Assembly: GCA_020073205.1 (NCBI GenBank)
Contig: JAIQFR010000003.1
Location: 43,951-107,950, forward strand
Origin: Terriglobia bacterium
GTDB taxonomy: Bacteria > Acidobacteriota > Polarisedimenticolia > Polarisedimenticolales > JAIQFR01
Reading direction: 5' to 3'
DNA length: 64,000 nt
Shown: in pieces, positions 46,901 through 57,300 of the stretch
Layout of the letters: each line of letters opens with the position of its first letter
Position numbering within the stretch: the first letter of the stretch is position 1
Translations under genes and position numbers: made by a program
The notes under the pieces: generated by a model
Told to the model about the DNA's origin: nothing
Database searches by the model: none
The model's input: the letters and a program-made list of their open reading frames with translations, nothing else

Positions 46901-49900
46901 CGCTGACGATCCGACCGAGCGGCGCGGCCCGCGTGATCTCGGGCAGCTCCGGCGGCGCACTGATCAAACTGGACGGTGCCGACAGGGTGACGATCGACGG
47001 CTCGGTGTCGGAAGGGCCTCCCGGGACGGATCGCGGCCTGACGCTCGTCAACACCGACGGGGGAACCGGATCGGCCGTCCTCTGGGTGGCGAGCGCGTCG
47101 ACGTCCGATGGCGCGACGAACGACACGATCAAGAACTGCGTCATTTCGGGGTCCTCGGGCGACACGACGCTCGCGGGCATCGTCGGCGGCAGCGGAACGA
47201 CCCTGGGCCTCGCGGCCGACGCCCCGAACTCGAACAACACGATTCAGAACAATGCGTTCATCCGGGCTCGGAACGGCCTGTACATCGTGGGTCATGCCGG
47301 CGTCCTGGACGCGAATTGGCGGATCCTGGACAACACCATCGGCTCGACGGTGTCGGCCGAGAAACTGGGCGAGCGGGGGCTGCTGTTGGGCAATGCTCAG
47401 GACGCCGCCGTGAGCAACAACGGCATCCACGGTGTCGTCAATCCGTTCATCGCCCCGGACACCAATGGCATCCAAGTCGCCTTCAAGATCAACGGAGGCT
47501 CCATCTCCGGGAACGAGATCAGCGACGTCAAGCAGACCTCGACCGACGGCTGGCCGTGCGCCGGCATCTACCTGGGTGCCAGTTCGACGGCCTCGAACCT
47601 GACGGTCGCCAACAACGTCATCCATGACATCGCTGCGTACGGCTACAGCAGCGTGGCCTTCAACGGCCATGGCATCGCGCTGGGCGGCGGCGGCGGTTAC
47701 AAGCTCGTCCACAACTCCGTCCAGATGACGACCGACCAGAGCATCGCCGCGGTGACTTCCGCCATCTACATCGAGAGTGGCGTTGTCGCTCCGGGTTCGG
47801 TGGATCTGCGCGACAACGTCTTCTCCAACTCCGAGACGCTCGGAACGCGCTACGCAATCTACTGTGCCGCGGCGAGCGAGGTCTTCTCCGACATCAACTA
47901 CAACGACTACGGACCCGAAACCGGGACGCTCGGGTACCTGGGCGGCACGCAGTCGACGCTGGCCGAGTGGTCGGCGGCGACGGGCAAGGACCTGAACTCC
48001 ATTTCCGCCGACCCGCGGCTCGTATCCGCCACCGATCTGCGGCCGGTGGTCGGTTCGCCCCTCCTCGCCGCCGGTCAGCCCGTCGGAATCCTGACGGACA
48101 TCACCGGGGCCTCGAGGAGCCTCACCGCGCCGTCCATCGGCGCGTACGAGAACGGCGTCGCCACCGACCTGTCGGTGACGGAGGCCGACGCGCCGGACCC
48201 CGTCGCCACCGGCTCGAACGTGGCGTACACGATCACGGTCACGAACAACGGCTCGGTCGAGGGCGTCAACCCCACGCTCGCCGACTCGACCCCGGCGAGC
48301 ACGACGTTCGTGTCGGTGACCGCGCCCGCGGGTTGGACGTGCACGGCGCCGGCGGTGGGAGGAACGGGAGCGGTGAGCTGTTCCGCCGCGACCCTCGACC
48401 CCGGCGCGTCGGCGGTGATCACCCTCGTCGTCAAGATCGACTACTGCGCCGGCAATACCTCCACGACCAACACGGCGACCGTCTCGAACGACGTGCCCGA
48501 TGCGAACCCCGCCGACAACACCGCCTCCGAGACGACCACCCTCAGCGATTCGGGCGCCTGCGACGACGGCAACGCGTGCACGGAGCTCGACACGTGCCAG
48601 TCGGGCGTATGCGTCGGATCGAATCCGGTGGTGTGCACGGCGCTCGATCCGTGCCACGACGTCGGCGTCTGCGATCCTCCGACCGGCATTTGCTCCAATC
48701 CGGCGAAGCCGAACGGCGCGGCCTGCAACGACGGCAACGCGTGCACGCAGACCGACACGTGTCAGGCGGGCGTCTGCACGGGCTCGAACCCGTTGGTTTG
48801 CACCGCCGACCCATGCCACGACGCCGGAGTCTGCGATCCGGGCACCGGGATCTGCTCCAACCCCGCGAAGGCCGACGGAACGTCCTGCAACGATGGCAGT
48901 GCCTGCACGCAGACCGACGCGTGCCAGGCGGGGGTCTGCACGGGCTCGAACCCGGTGGTCTGCACCGCCGACCCTTGCCACGACCCGGGGACGTGCGATC
49001 CCGGCACGGGAGTGTGCTCGGCGGCCATACCCAAGGCCAACGGGACGTCCTGCAACGACGGAAACGGGTGCACAGAGACCGACACCTGCCAATCGGGCGT
49101 CTGCACGGGCTCGAACCCGGTGGTCTGCACTGCCGATCAGTGCCACGACCCCGGGACGTGCGATCCCGGCACGGGAGTGTGCTCGGCGGCCCTACCCAAG
49201 GCCAACGGGACGTCCTGCGACGACAACGACATCTGCACGGTCAACGACGTGTGCGCCGCAGGCTCGTCCGAGAACTTCGACGGCGTGACGGCGCCGGCTC
49301 TCCCCGCCGGCTGGACGACGGCGGTCACGCCGACCAGCGCCCTCGCCTGGGAGACGAAGACCGACAACAGCGACACGGCCCCGAACTCCGCGTGGGCGGA
49401 GGATACCGCCGGCGTCACCGACAAGACCCTCGACTCGCCGCCGATCTTCATCGCGACGGCGACGGCGCGGCTGACGTTCGAGCAGAGGTGCGATCTGGAG
49501 AGCGACAACGACGGCGCCGTGCTCGAGATCAAGATCGGCGCCGGGACGTTCCAGGACGTCCTGGCGGCCGGCGGTTCCTTCGTGAGCGGCGGCTACAACG
49601 GAACGATCTCGAGCTCCTCCGGCAACCCGATCGGCGGACGTCAGGCCTGGACGGGAACGTCCACCACGTTCACGTCCACGGTCGTCGATCTTCCCGCCAC
49701 GGCGGCGGGACAGACCATCGTCCTGCGGTGGCGTGTGGGCACCGACGCCGGCGTCGGGTCCACCGGCTTCTGGATCGACACGATCGTCCTGATCGACGAT
49801 GCCACCTGCCACGGGACGCCGGGAAACGCCGGAGCGGTATGCCGCGCGGCCGCCGGAGTCTGCGACGTGCCGGAGTCCTGCGACGGAATCAATCCGACGT

Positions 49901-50838
49901 GCCCGGCGGATCTCTTCGTGTCGCCGGCGACGGAGTGCCGCGCTTCGGCTGGGGTCTGCGATCTGCCCGAGTCCTGCACCGGAACGAGCGCCGCGTGCCC
50001 GGCGGATGCGAAGAGCGCGGCCGAGTGCCGTGCGTCGGCGGGGATCTGCGACGTCGCGGAGTTCTGCAACGGCGTCGACAACGACTGCCCGACGAACGCT
50101 CTCGAGCCGTCCACCGTCGAGTGCAGACCTTCGACGGGGGCCTGCGATCCCGCGGAAAGCTGCACGGGGACGAGCGCCGATTGCCCGGCCGACATCGCCA
50201 ATCAGAGCAGCCCGGTGGGCAACAGCGTGGCGCTGAGCCACAACAAGTCCACCGGCACCACCACGATCGCCTGGACCGAAGCCGAGGCCGGGCCGTTCAA
50301 CGTGTACCGGGGGTCGAGAGCGGCCGGAAGCCCGTTCAGCTACAACCACACCTGCTTCGCCCTGGGCGCTCCGGGGCCGAGCGTCACCGACACGGACACC
50401 CCGGCGATCGGCCAGGTGTTCTACTACCTCATCTCCCGCAAGGATCCAGCCTGCTCCGAGTCGAGCCTCGGGCAGCGGAGCGGTGGAACCGAGCGGCCGA
50501 ACGCCAGCCCCTGCGGCAGCAAGACGGTCGCCGACGGGGACCAGGACGGCGTCCCGGACGTGCTGGACAACTGCCCGAAGGTCGCGAACGCCGCGCAGCT
50601 CGACGCCGACGGCGACGGCCACGGCGACGCTTGCGACAACTGCCCGGCCGTTTACAACCCCGACCAGAGCGACATCGACGGCGACGGGATCGGCGACGTC
50701 TGCGATTCCGACATGGACAACGACGGCGTGCCCAACGAACTGGACAACTGCCCGGCGGTCTACAACCCCGACCAAAGCGACGCCGACCGCGATGGCGTCG
50801 GGGATGCCTGCGAGCCACCCTCCGAGGGCCCTGTGTAG
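40945..50838 (+). CDS. Giant exported beta-helix protein with DUF11, cysteine-rich, disintegrin-like and thrombospondin type-3 domains
   Basis: 3297 aa; ATG 40945 follows GAGGGG. The signal peptide ends near APGAHAA-type residues at about 35. Three right-handed parallel beta-helix segments (about 40-1100, 1235-1790 and 1920-2400) are full of short NTI/NNTI turns such as SGNTIGSTG. The last two begin alike (YASLTNPGGLFDTING, FVSLTNPGGVFEAINRG). Each is followed by an Ig-like linker with YFVVAQD or YYVAAQD. Then come a DUF11 domain (about 2407-2530), four to five cysteine-rich repeats, a MAM-like domain, disintegrin-like CRASAGVCDLPESCTG repeats, a fibronectin-like module and three TSP3 calcium repeats (DNCPAVYNPDQSD). 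No catalytic site is evident. It is likely an adhesin or polysaccharide-binding surface protein. Confidence 0.92.
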   Translation: MNERSVRVLLWMLATGLGAMSSAVATILSTPGAHAAIGVCDSSPAQAVEVEPGANGYATLKAAFDAINAGTHTGAITIEICSDTTESAGAVLNASGSGSASYSSIAISPVGGARTVAGSIAGPLIDLNGADNVTIDGLNSGGNALTLDNTNTTTASTIRFIADASENTVRNCTVRGAGTSTTLGTILFSTGTTTGNLDDAITGNTITSSGSNLPTNAIYSAGTSTTVANSGISIVDNGIQDYYNAASASSGILVASNSASWTITGNRFFQTTTRTATSGNVHRGIDIVTASGGGYTVGQNTIGYQDAAGTGTTTYAGAVASRFVGIELTVANSPASDVQGNTVTAISLATSSGASTAPGIFTGISILAGSVNIGTAAGNTIGAATGTGAIAVTSMTTGGFIAGIHAASSGTVVIQNNNIGGMSTGGAAAVGYLFRGIDTAGFANSFALSGNTIGSTGTANSITVGISGTTTASTLFYGIYNAATGTLSITGNTIQNCSALGTGAGLFYGITSGAGTGTLTIANNSVIAGRNDGTGETRGIYNSAAVATANITGNTVRSMTVGSAAGPFYGIQQAGGVSTTINLDNNRLGDAIGGLVTYTAASTAPLYGIYNSAGASTAALSIQGNDLRGIAYGAAGSNVNNYIYNSAATLSQDISDNTFTDLSVNTTGSVYFIYDSVRVPATGTQTISNNSIVGSYDKGGAGGTVYACYSISNSAAGAVISHTNNNFSNITVTGGTGLYGWYNGDGGSPTKTFRGNTFTHWSGGTAATYGMVLDRGTSSVVSNTISGITAGGALYGINIGTSGSYTVTSNTIDGLSSTGGSVYGIATGTNDLTDGSLNVIHTLSSTSPSGAVYGISVASTTSSIVRNKIYDLQENQAGGSVYGLFVSGGATVTLANNLVGDLRTPAANGADPLVALYVSGGTTVNAYYNTVFLTGTSTGALFGSSAVLASTTPTLTLRDNLFVNGTTPKGAGLAVAYRRSGTQLTNYAAASNNNDFYGSTTFTDGTNTDVGIGAFMARVAPRDSASVRENPLFLSTLGDDPAFLHIDPSLPSLLESGAVNVAGITDDYDTDIRQGNPGYSGDGTAPDIGADEFSETPQDLRPPVISYTPLLHGAVGTARTFGNVVMTDATGVDATAGARPRVYYKKSTDTNDLAATGWKFVEASGGGGSPFAFTIDYTLLNAGSVGVGDVIQYFVVAQDTAARKNVGINAGTFAATPASVALTAAAFPIGGPIASFGIVPSIGGNKTVCATGCDYASLTNPGGLFDTINGTVLASSMTVGITSDLTGETGSVALNEWSEDGAGGYTLTIQPSGAARTVTGTGNDAVLIKLNGADRVILNGSIDGAGTDRSLTLQNTNAAAGTGTLLIASLGPGQGATQDTVENCIIKAGGIGTWANFTFGVLVGDTTGASAGADNDDLTLRNNQITLARTAIQAVGTKDGVNDNLLITGNVIGDGTLAGSLGRLGLVLELANHATVTGNTIENISLDSDTSSAIGMSLTTLTDSTISQNTITGIQPVSTFPPYGLVLLDASGVAVTQNTIDGVQVSSGNPCGMWIGKSVVNSSITRNVIANVVAGGTDGYGGKGIDINTGDAASNDTIANNTIANIEGDGNPDLTGNAIVGIRVQASGGIDFYYNAVDLGSGSFAGSPSGNSAAMYIGSGCTAMNLRDNIFATNLDNTNLTTTATYAIYSDSPGAAFTGIDYNDYFAAGAQGVLGYLGAAQTTLPAWRTATGQDAGSLAVDPLFVSSANLEPQVGSPVVGAGTPIAGITTDIVGAARSPTHPFIGAYESAIDISGPTIAYTPLGNTTSTASRALTISATDLSGVPTSGLGVPVVYFRKGATDPYVSRACSFVSGGTYDCLIDYAQLTGGVAVGDPIQYYVAAQDGANVVSVDPSAGASGLLANPPRAMTPPSPPNGYLIGLGYAGSYDVGAGQSFVSLTNPGGVFEAINRGVLTGNATLDITSDLTAESGTIALHPWAEEGAGGYTLTIRPSGAARVISGSSGGALIKLDGADRVTIDGSVSEGPPGTDRGLTLVNTDGGTGSAVLWVASASTSDGATNDTIKNCVISGSSGDTTLAGIVGGSGTTLGLAADAPNSNNTIQNNAFIRARNGLYIVGHAGVLDANWRILDNTIGSTVSAEKLGERGLLLGNAQDAAVSNNGIHGVVNPFIAPDTNGIQVAFKINGGSISGNEISDVKQTSTDGWPCAGIYLGASSTASNLTVANNVIHDIAAYGYSSVAFNGHGIALGGGGGYKLVHNSVQMTTDQSIAAVTSAIYIESGVVAPGSVDLRDNVFSNSETLGTRYAIYCAAASEVFSDINYNDYGPETGTLGYLGGTQSTLAEWSAATGKDLNSISADPRLVSATDLRPVVGSPLLAAGQPVGILTDITGASRSLTAPSIGAYENGVATDLSVTEADAPDPVATGSNVAYTITVTNNGSVEGVNPTLADSTPASTTFVSVTAPAGWTCTAPAVGGTGAVSCSAATLDPGASAVITLVVKIDYCAGNTSTTNTATVSNDVPDANPADNTASETTTLSDSGACDDGNACTELDTCQSGVCVGSNPVVCTALDPCHDVGVCDPPTGICSNPAKPNGAACNDGNACTQTDTCQAGVCTGSNPLVCTADPCHDAGVCDPGTGICSNPAKADGTSCNDGSACTQTDACQAGVCTGSNPVVCTADPCHDPGTCDPGTGVCSAAIPKANGTSCNDGNGCTETDTCQSGVCTGSNPVVCTADQCHDPGTCDPGTGVCSAALPKANGTSCDDNDICTVNDVCAAGSSENFDGVTAPALPAGWTTAVTPTSALAWETKTDNSDTAPNSAWAEDTAGVTDKTLDSPPIFIATATARLTFEQRCDLESDNDGAVLEIKIGAGTFQDVLAAGGSFVSGGYNGTISSSSGNPIGGRQAWTGTSTTFTSTVVDLPATAAGQTIVLRWRVGTDAGVGSTGFWIDTIVLIDDATCHGTPGNAGAVCRAAAGVCDVPESCDGINPTCPADLFVSPATECRASAGVCDLPESCTGTSAACPADAKSAAECRASAGICDVAEFCNGVDNDCPTNALEPSTVECRPSTGACDPAESCTGTSADCPADIANQSSPVGNSVALSHNKSTGTTTIAWTEAEAGPFNVYRGSRAAGSPFSYNHTCFALGAPGPSVTDTDTPAIGQVFYYLISRKDPACSESSLGQRSGGTERPNASPCGSKTVADGDQDGVPDVLDNCPKVANAAQLDADGDGHGDACDNCPAVYNPDQSDIDGDGIGDVCDSDMDNDGVPNELDNCPAVYNPDQSDADRDGVGDACEPPSEGPV
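48559..49266 (+). repeat. Cysteine-rich repeat array in the beta-helix protein
   Basis: Four full units and partial ends of the same 54/55-residue repeat found in the S8 protease at 29421-32128, with the same two subtypes. Stretches such as the DNA for GVCTGSNPVVCTADPCHD are nearly the same in both genes. Confidence 0.9.
49834..50205 (+). repeat. Disintegrin-like cysteine repeats
   Basis: Four units of the form C-R-x-x-x-G-x-C-D-x-x-E-x-C-x-G...C-P-x-D, about 26-33 residues each. This is the CRxAxGxCDxPExCxG signature of eukaryotic disintegrin domains, here in tandem. Confidence 0.75.
50533..50812 (+). repeat. Thrombospondin type-3 calcium-binding repeats
   Basis: Three aspartate-rich repeats with DGDQDGVPDVLDNCP, DADGDGHGDACDNCP and DIDGDGIGDVCDSDMDNDGV. 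These bind calcium in known TSP3 proteins. The protein ends just after them. Confidence 0.93.
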
Positions 50839-51390
50839 ACGCGAGCCGTCGGTTCAGCGCCAGCGGCAAGCCCGGAGGGGGCCACCGGACCCCTTCGGAA
50901 TTCTGGCGAAGGGCCCGCGTGTTCTTCCGGCACCGTTCCAAACAACCAAGAATGGCGGCAATTCTTCGAGCGCGGCACTAATGTGCCAATCGTAGCGGCC
51001 AAAAAGCTGAACAAGAAATGGAGTCTTCTCCGATGCCCCGAAAGGCGATTCGCCGTACAACTTGGCAATCGTGTTCGGGGAGGAGGCACGTTTGCGGGGC
51101 AGCTCCCGGGGGGCGGTGAGTTGGCGGTGCCGTGCGGTGGCTTCGTGTCGCCGCGTCGAGACCCCGCTTCGGTCACTTCGCACTCACGATCGACATCGAA
51201 GTGCTTTCACCCGCATCGACACGGGCAGCCGCGCCGGCTCTCGTGAGGACGAAGTCCGAGGTTTGAAAACTGCTCGCGATTCCGCGCAACGCGGGATGGG
51301 CGAGCTTGATCGTTACGCTGGAAGGGATGGGGAGGAGTTGGATTCCAGAAGTGGATCGACCGTTCTAACCCTTACGGAGGGGGGATGTCT
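50839..51390. other. 552-bp region before the second S8 protease
   Basis: No gene is supported. It contains the second copy of the conserved leader (51250-51323) and no good sigma-70 or sigma-54 promoter that I can find. Short frames here lack family character. Confidence 0.55.
51250..51323 (+). promoter_or_regulatory. Conserved leader element, copy 2
   Basis: 74 bases aligning with 36258-36332. It contains a clean hairpin, CCGCG-CAA-CGCGG, where copy 1 has CCG...CGG. It ends 67 bp before the start codon, about the same distance as in copy 1. Confidence 0.5.
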
Positions 51391-54300
51391 ATGACGAAGA
51401 TGTTGAAGACGGCAGGCGTCGCGTGCTTCATCGCATGCCTTGTGGCCGCGCTGTGCGTCACGGTTCCCGTGGCGCGCGCGCAGCAGAAATCCCCGGGGGT
51501 CTCCGGGATCACCGACGGCGAAGGCAACCCGGTGAACCCGGACGCCTGGGTGACGGGCCACAAGACCGTGGGGAGCACGCAGTTCGTTCAGCGGGGCCAG
51601 GCGTGGTGGCCTTATCAGACACCGCCTCCTCCGTTCACCCAGGTCGGCAGGAGCGCCGAGAACATGACGGCGGACGAGATCGACGTGAACGGCGTCGCGA
51701 CGCTGGACATCAAGAATCTCGCCGCGGCCATGCAGCTCATTCCCTCCGACCTCGTTCTCGCGCCCGGTAGCCAGCTGGAGCAGGACGCGGGGTACTACCT
51801 CCTCAAGATCGACGGCTTCGTCCGCAAGCAGCCGCAGGTCGACGCCCTCGAGGCCGCCGGCGCCTCCCTGGGCGAGTACATCAACATCAACACGTACATC
51901 GCCAGGATTCCCTCGAGCGCCATGGAGGCGGTCAAGGCGCTTCCGTTCGTCACGTTCGTCGGGGACTATCACCCCGCCTTCAAGATCAACCCCCGGATCG
52001 GCCTCGAGGAGATCCCGACCGAGGTGGTCTACGACCCGGACACCGGCGCGGTTCTGCCTTGGCTGTTCGAGGTGACCCTGCACCAGGGCGCGAACCTCCA
52101 GGAAGTCATGGATGCGCTGGGCGTGCTGGGCATCTTCCCGGCGCCCGAGGACGTCGCCGTCAGCGGCGACATGGCGACCGTGTTCTTCTACAGCGCCCCC
52201 GAGGTCGTGCCCGACGTGTCCAAGATCCCCGGGGTCAAGTGGATCGCCGAGAAGACGTATCCGCGCCTCCTGGCGTCGGCCACCAATCCCGCCGCGATGC
52301 CGATGCTCCTCCAGAACAACGGCGTCTACACCACCAGCGGGGCGACCGGCTGGAAGCTCTGGAACGCCGGGATCGACGGCAGCGCCACGGGCCAGATCGT
52401 CACCATGATGGACACGGGACTCAACACCAACATGGAGCACTTCTCCCAGAACGCGGCCAGCGCGGGCACCGTGGGAGCATCGCACCGTAAGGTCGTCGGC
52501 TACGACAACTACGGCGGCGACGTGTGCGTCAACGCCTACACGAGCACCGACGGCGGCCATGGCACCTGGACGAGCCAGCATGCCGTGGGCTCGATCTCCA
52601 ACATGTCCGGGACCCTCGACACCACCCACGTTCCCAACGTGAACTACGACGACGGGGTCGCCCGGGGCGGCAAGGTCTACTTCCAGGACATCGGGACCGC
52701 CGCGGGGACGCTCAGCACGCCCGCCAACCTGGGGGCCTCGGTCACCGCAGCCATCGGCAAGGGCTCGTACGTCCAGAACTACTCCTGGGGCACCTCCTCG
52801 CCGACCTACGACACCCAGACCAGCAGCCTCGACACGGCCATGTTCGCCAATCCCGGTTTCGTCGTGACCATCTCCGCCGGGAACAGCGGCGTCGGCGGCC
52901 GGGGAACCATCGGCTCCCCCTCCACGTCGAAGAACGCGATCACGGTCGGCGGAGCCGACGCGGCGCGACCCGACTACCTCTTCGAGGACTGCGGCTGGGA
53001 CGGCACGGCCGCGTGCAGCGCCGCCAACGACAACGGCTCCAGCCGCGGACCCGTCACCACGTCGCTTCGCGTGAAGCCGGACATCATCACGTACATGTGG
53101 TCCAGCTCGGCCAGCACCACGGGGGGTGAAGTCGAGGCAGGGGACCGCCCGCACGCGATGTGCCAGACCGACGCGACCAAGACCGTCTACTGGGATTACA
53201 CCAACAACAGCGGCTCCGGGGGCACCTCGTTCGCGGCTCCCGAGGTCGCCGGGTTGGCGCTCCTCGTCCGCGACTACTTCCAGCAGGGCTTCTACCCGTT
53301 CGGGGTGGCGAATCCCGGCGCCGCGTTCGCTCCCGCCGGATCGCTCGTGAAGGCCATGATCCTCGCCTCCGGCGAGAACATGACCACCACCGCGACACCG
53401 ACGTCGAGCATCGCGGTCCAGCAGCGCTACAGCAACGACGTGGGATTCGGCCGCGCCAACCTCCCCTCGGTCATGCACATCGGGAGCGGCGCGCCCTTCC
53501 TGTTCGTGAAGAGCGACGACGCGCTGGGCGACGGCGCCACCAAGTCGTTCTCGCTCAACATCAACTCCAACGCGATCCCCCTGCGGGTCCTGATGGTCTA
53601 CTACGACGCCGCGGGTAACACGATCCAGAAGGACGCGGACCTCAGGGTCACCATCGGGTCGAGCGTCTACTGGGGGAACAACTTCTCCTCCGGCTGGAGC
53701 ACCACCGCGACCGTGGTCAGGGACCACACGAACCCGACCGAGGGCGTGTTTCTCGACGCGGCGCACGGTCTGCCGGCCTCCGGGACCGTCCAGGTCGACG
53801 TGATCGGCTACAACGACCCGGGTGGCATGAACTACTCCCTGGTCGTCGCGGGCGACGTCGTGAGCGCGGCGGTCACCCAGGTCTTCATGGACAAGTCGTC
53901 CTACTCCTGCAACGACACCATCGCCCTGACGGTGAACGACTCCGCGGCGACGTCGCCGGTCTCCGTCACGCTGGTCAGCAAGGACAGCGGCGGCGGGACC
54001 ATCGACACGCGCATCGTCAGCCTTCCCGGCGCCGGCGGCGTGTTCCACGGAACCATCGCGACGGGCACCGGCATCCTCGTGTCCAACGGCGGCTCCCTCG
54101 TCGCGACGTACGACGCGGTCACGCCGGCCACCGCCTCTGTCGCCTGTGCGGTCGCCCTGGACCGCTCCGACTACAACTGCGGCGACACCATCCACGTCAC
54201 GGTGAACGACGGGGCGGCTTCGTCGCCCATCGCGGTCACGCTGGTCAGCAAGGACAGCGGCGGCGGGACCGTCGACACGCAGACCGTGAGCTGCACGGGC

Positions 54301-57300
54301 TCCGGCGGCGTGTTCACCGGGACCATCCACACCGGCAGCGGCATCGCCGTGGTGGACGGCGGGAGCCTGGTCGCGAGCTACGGCGTCTTCACGCCGGCCA
54401 CCTCCGCGGTCATCTGCCAGCTCGCCGTAGCCGACGGCGGGTTCATGATCAAGGGCGGCTGCGACAACGCTGCCGCCGGCACCAGCGACTTCTCCGGCCC
54501 CCTGTTCAACGGGGGCAGCAACGAGTTCTACACCAAGTACATGGACGCCGGCGAGTACTCGAGCTACACGGCGGAGTTCGTGAACAACACCGGGCGGGCG
54601 CTCACGGACGTGGACGTCGCGCTGAGCTTCTCGGGCGCCGGGGCGGCCCACATGACGGTCCTCAATCCGACCGTCCACGTGGGCTCGATCGCGATCGGCG
54701 GGACCGCGGGAGCGGTCTTCCAGCTCTACACCGACCCGACCACCCCCGGCCTCACCAGCGTCAACCTGAACTTCGCGATCACCGCTCCCGGCGACGGGTA
54801 CCCCGCGGCGACGCTCATGACCCAGGTGCAGCTGCTCCAGACCAACGACGTCGTCGCGCGGCTGACCCACTGCAGCACGTTCGACACGAGCCCGCTCACC
54901 GCGGGGACCTGGTACGAGTCGGTCGTCACCGGCGCGACCACCAACCCCTGGCGATGGATCGGGAGCGCGGCCTCGCCGTCCACCGTGGGCAGCGAGAACC
55001 GGACCGACGGCATCTGCAGCAGCAGCGCGGCGAACAAGGGGATGATGGTCGGCAACTCGGCCACCACCACCGGCAACAACTTCAACAACAACGCCGACTC
55101 GTTCCTGCTGACGAACTTCCAGCCTTCGCTCCGCGGTAATGGGCCCAGCGGCCAGCCGTACCACTACGCCTGGAAGTGGCACTCCTTCTACCACGCTTCG
55201 GAGGCCTTTACGAACACCAGCGGTGTGTGGGGAGCGTTCTACAACGATCAGTGGAACAGCGCGACCAATCCCACCGCCGACGACGCCAACAACAACTTCC
55301 CGATCGTCGTGTGCTGCTACTACCACACCATCCTCGACTACGTGGGCGTGTGGAACTGGGAGACGGCCAACACGGGGGTTCCGGACAATCCGAGCCTCGG
55401 ACCCACGTCGGGAGGCGCTCCCAACCAGCTGATCATCACGTTCAACAACGTCAACGGCTTCGCCACGAGCGGGAGCTACTTCGCGTACGGCCACGAGCAC
55501 GCCGATGTCTTCTTCTTCGGTGTCGGCACCCATGGCACGCACCGAGACTCCGCCATCGACAACGACAACCTGGTGTACGACGAGTACTACGCTGCGGCGC
55601 AGGTGGGGAACTCCTGCGGCGCGGGCGGCCAGGCGGGTCAGGTGGCGTTCGACCGGCTGAACTACAACGATTGCCCGTCGTCCACGGCGGTCCTGAGCGT
55701 GGTGGACGCCGACGCGGTCGGTCCGCTCCAGGTGACGGTGACGAGCCCCGGAACCGGGGACAGCGAGGTCGTGACGCTCACGGGCTCGGCGCCGTACTTC
55801 TCGGGCAACCTCACCCTGTCCACGACGTCCGGCCTCGGCAGCAACAACGGCGTCCTGTTCGTCCTCCCGGTGGAGACGATCTCGGCGAGCTACACCGATG
55901 CCTCGCCGGCCGGGACCACGAGCGCGACGGCCAACATCGGCTGCGCCAGCGGCGACGTGATCTTCCAGTCCAACACCCAGGTTTCGGACAACGGCGACAA
56001 CGACGGGATCGCGGACAACAACGAGACCGTCGTCATGGACATCACGATCAAGAACAACATGGCGACGCCCCTCACCAACGCCAAGGTGACGATCTTCAAC
56101 AACTCGCCCAACGTGGTGGATTGCATCTCCGACAACCAGGCCCTGTACGGGACGGTGGCGAACGGTGCGACGGCGACCAACCCGTCGAGCGACCGGTTCA
56201 CGTTCCACGTGTCCCCCTCGGTGATCTGCTCCGATTGGCAAAATCCCCCCGTGGCGAAGTTCACCGTGGTCATCACCGGGGACGGCTTCTACGGCTCGTC
56301 CTCCCTGCAGACCTTCACCCTCAGCGTGAACCTCGATCCCACCAGCACCGGCGGCAGCTACAGCGTCACCCAGAACTTCAACACGGATCCGGGCTGGACG
56401 ACGGGCAGCCTTCCGGACGACGACGGCGTCTGCACCACCCCGTACATCAACGAGTTCCACTGGTGCGCGGCGTGCGGCAACGGCGGCGGCGGCTACGGGG
56501 CCTGGGTCGGCAACAGCCCCTTCGGGACCGCCGGGCAGACCTACAGCCTCGCCGATTCGTCGGCGCTCTACTCTCCGGTCTTCATCGCCAACGGTAACGT
56601 CACGCTCCAGTTCTCCGTGGCCTACCGGACCGAGTTGACGTACGACGGCGCGCTCGTCCAGCGCAAGGTCGGGACCGGTGCCTGGACCAACGTGCCCTTC
56701 ACCACGCCGGCGCAAGCGGCGCTGACCACGTCCACCAATTTCTGCGGTCCGCTCGCGTCGGGCGTCTCGGCCTGGACCGGAACGTCCCTCGTCAGCCCCT
56801 ACTGGACCACGACGAACGCGGCTTCGGTGACCGCGACCTCCGGCCAGACCATCCAGTTCCGCTGGAGGCTCGGCGCCGACACCTCGGTTCTCCCCAGCGG
56901 CTTCGGGGGCTTCGGTGTCGACAACGTGGTCCTCAACAACCTCAAGCAAACCCTGATTTGCGAGCCCACCTTGAACTCGTGCCTGCCTGACTGCACGGGC
57001 GGGGTGATCACCTGTCCGGCCGCGATCGTGTCCGAGTGCCAGGCCAACCTGGCGTCGGACATCACCGTGCCTCCTGCCACGGCGATCGATTCCTGCCAGG
57101 CCGTGGGCACGTTCACCAACAGCTACAACGCCGGCGGTGCCAACGCCTCCGGCTCGTACCCCGTGGGCGTAACCGACGTGAGCTTCACGGTGGCGGACGC
57201 CGCCGGGCATCAGGCGAGCTGCGACACCGCGATCACGGTGCGGGACACGACCCCGCCCGCGATCACCTGCCCGCAGTCGGTCACGGTCGAGTGCCAGGGC

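Noticed and set aside
44449-49146. A 1565-codon open frame on the minus strand opposite the beta-helix protein
   Set aside because: The same kind of shadow: compositionally biased and without recognisable folds, while the plus strand encodes clear repeats.
51100-51250. Sigma-54-like TGGCGG...TGC sequence before the second S8 protease
   Set aside because: The GG and GC dinucleotides are nine, not ten, bases apart, and the hexamers match poorly.
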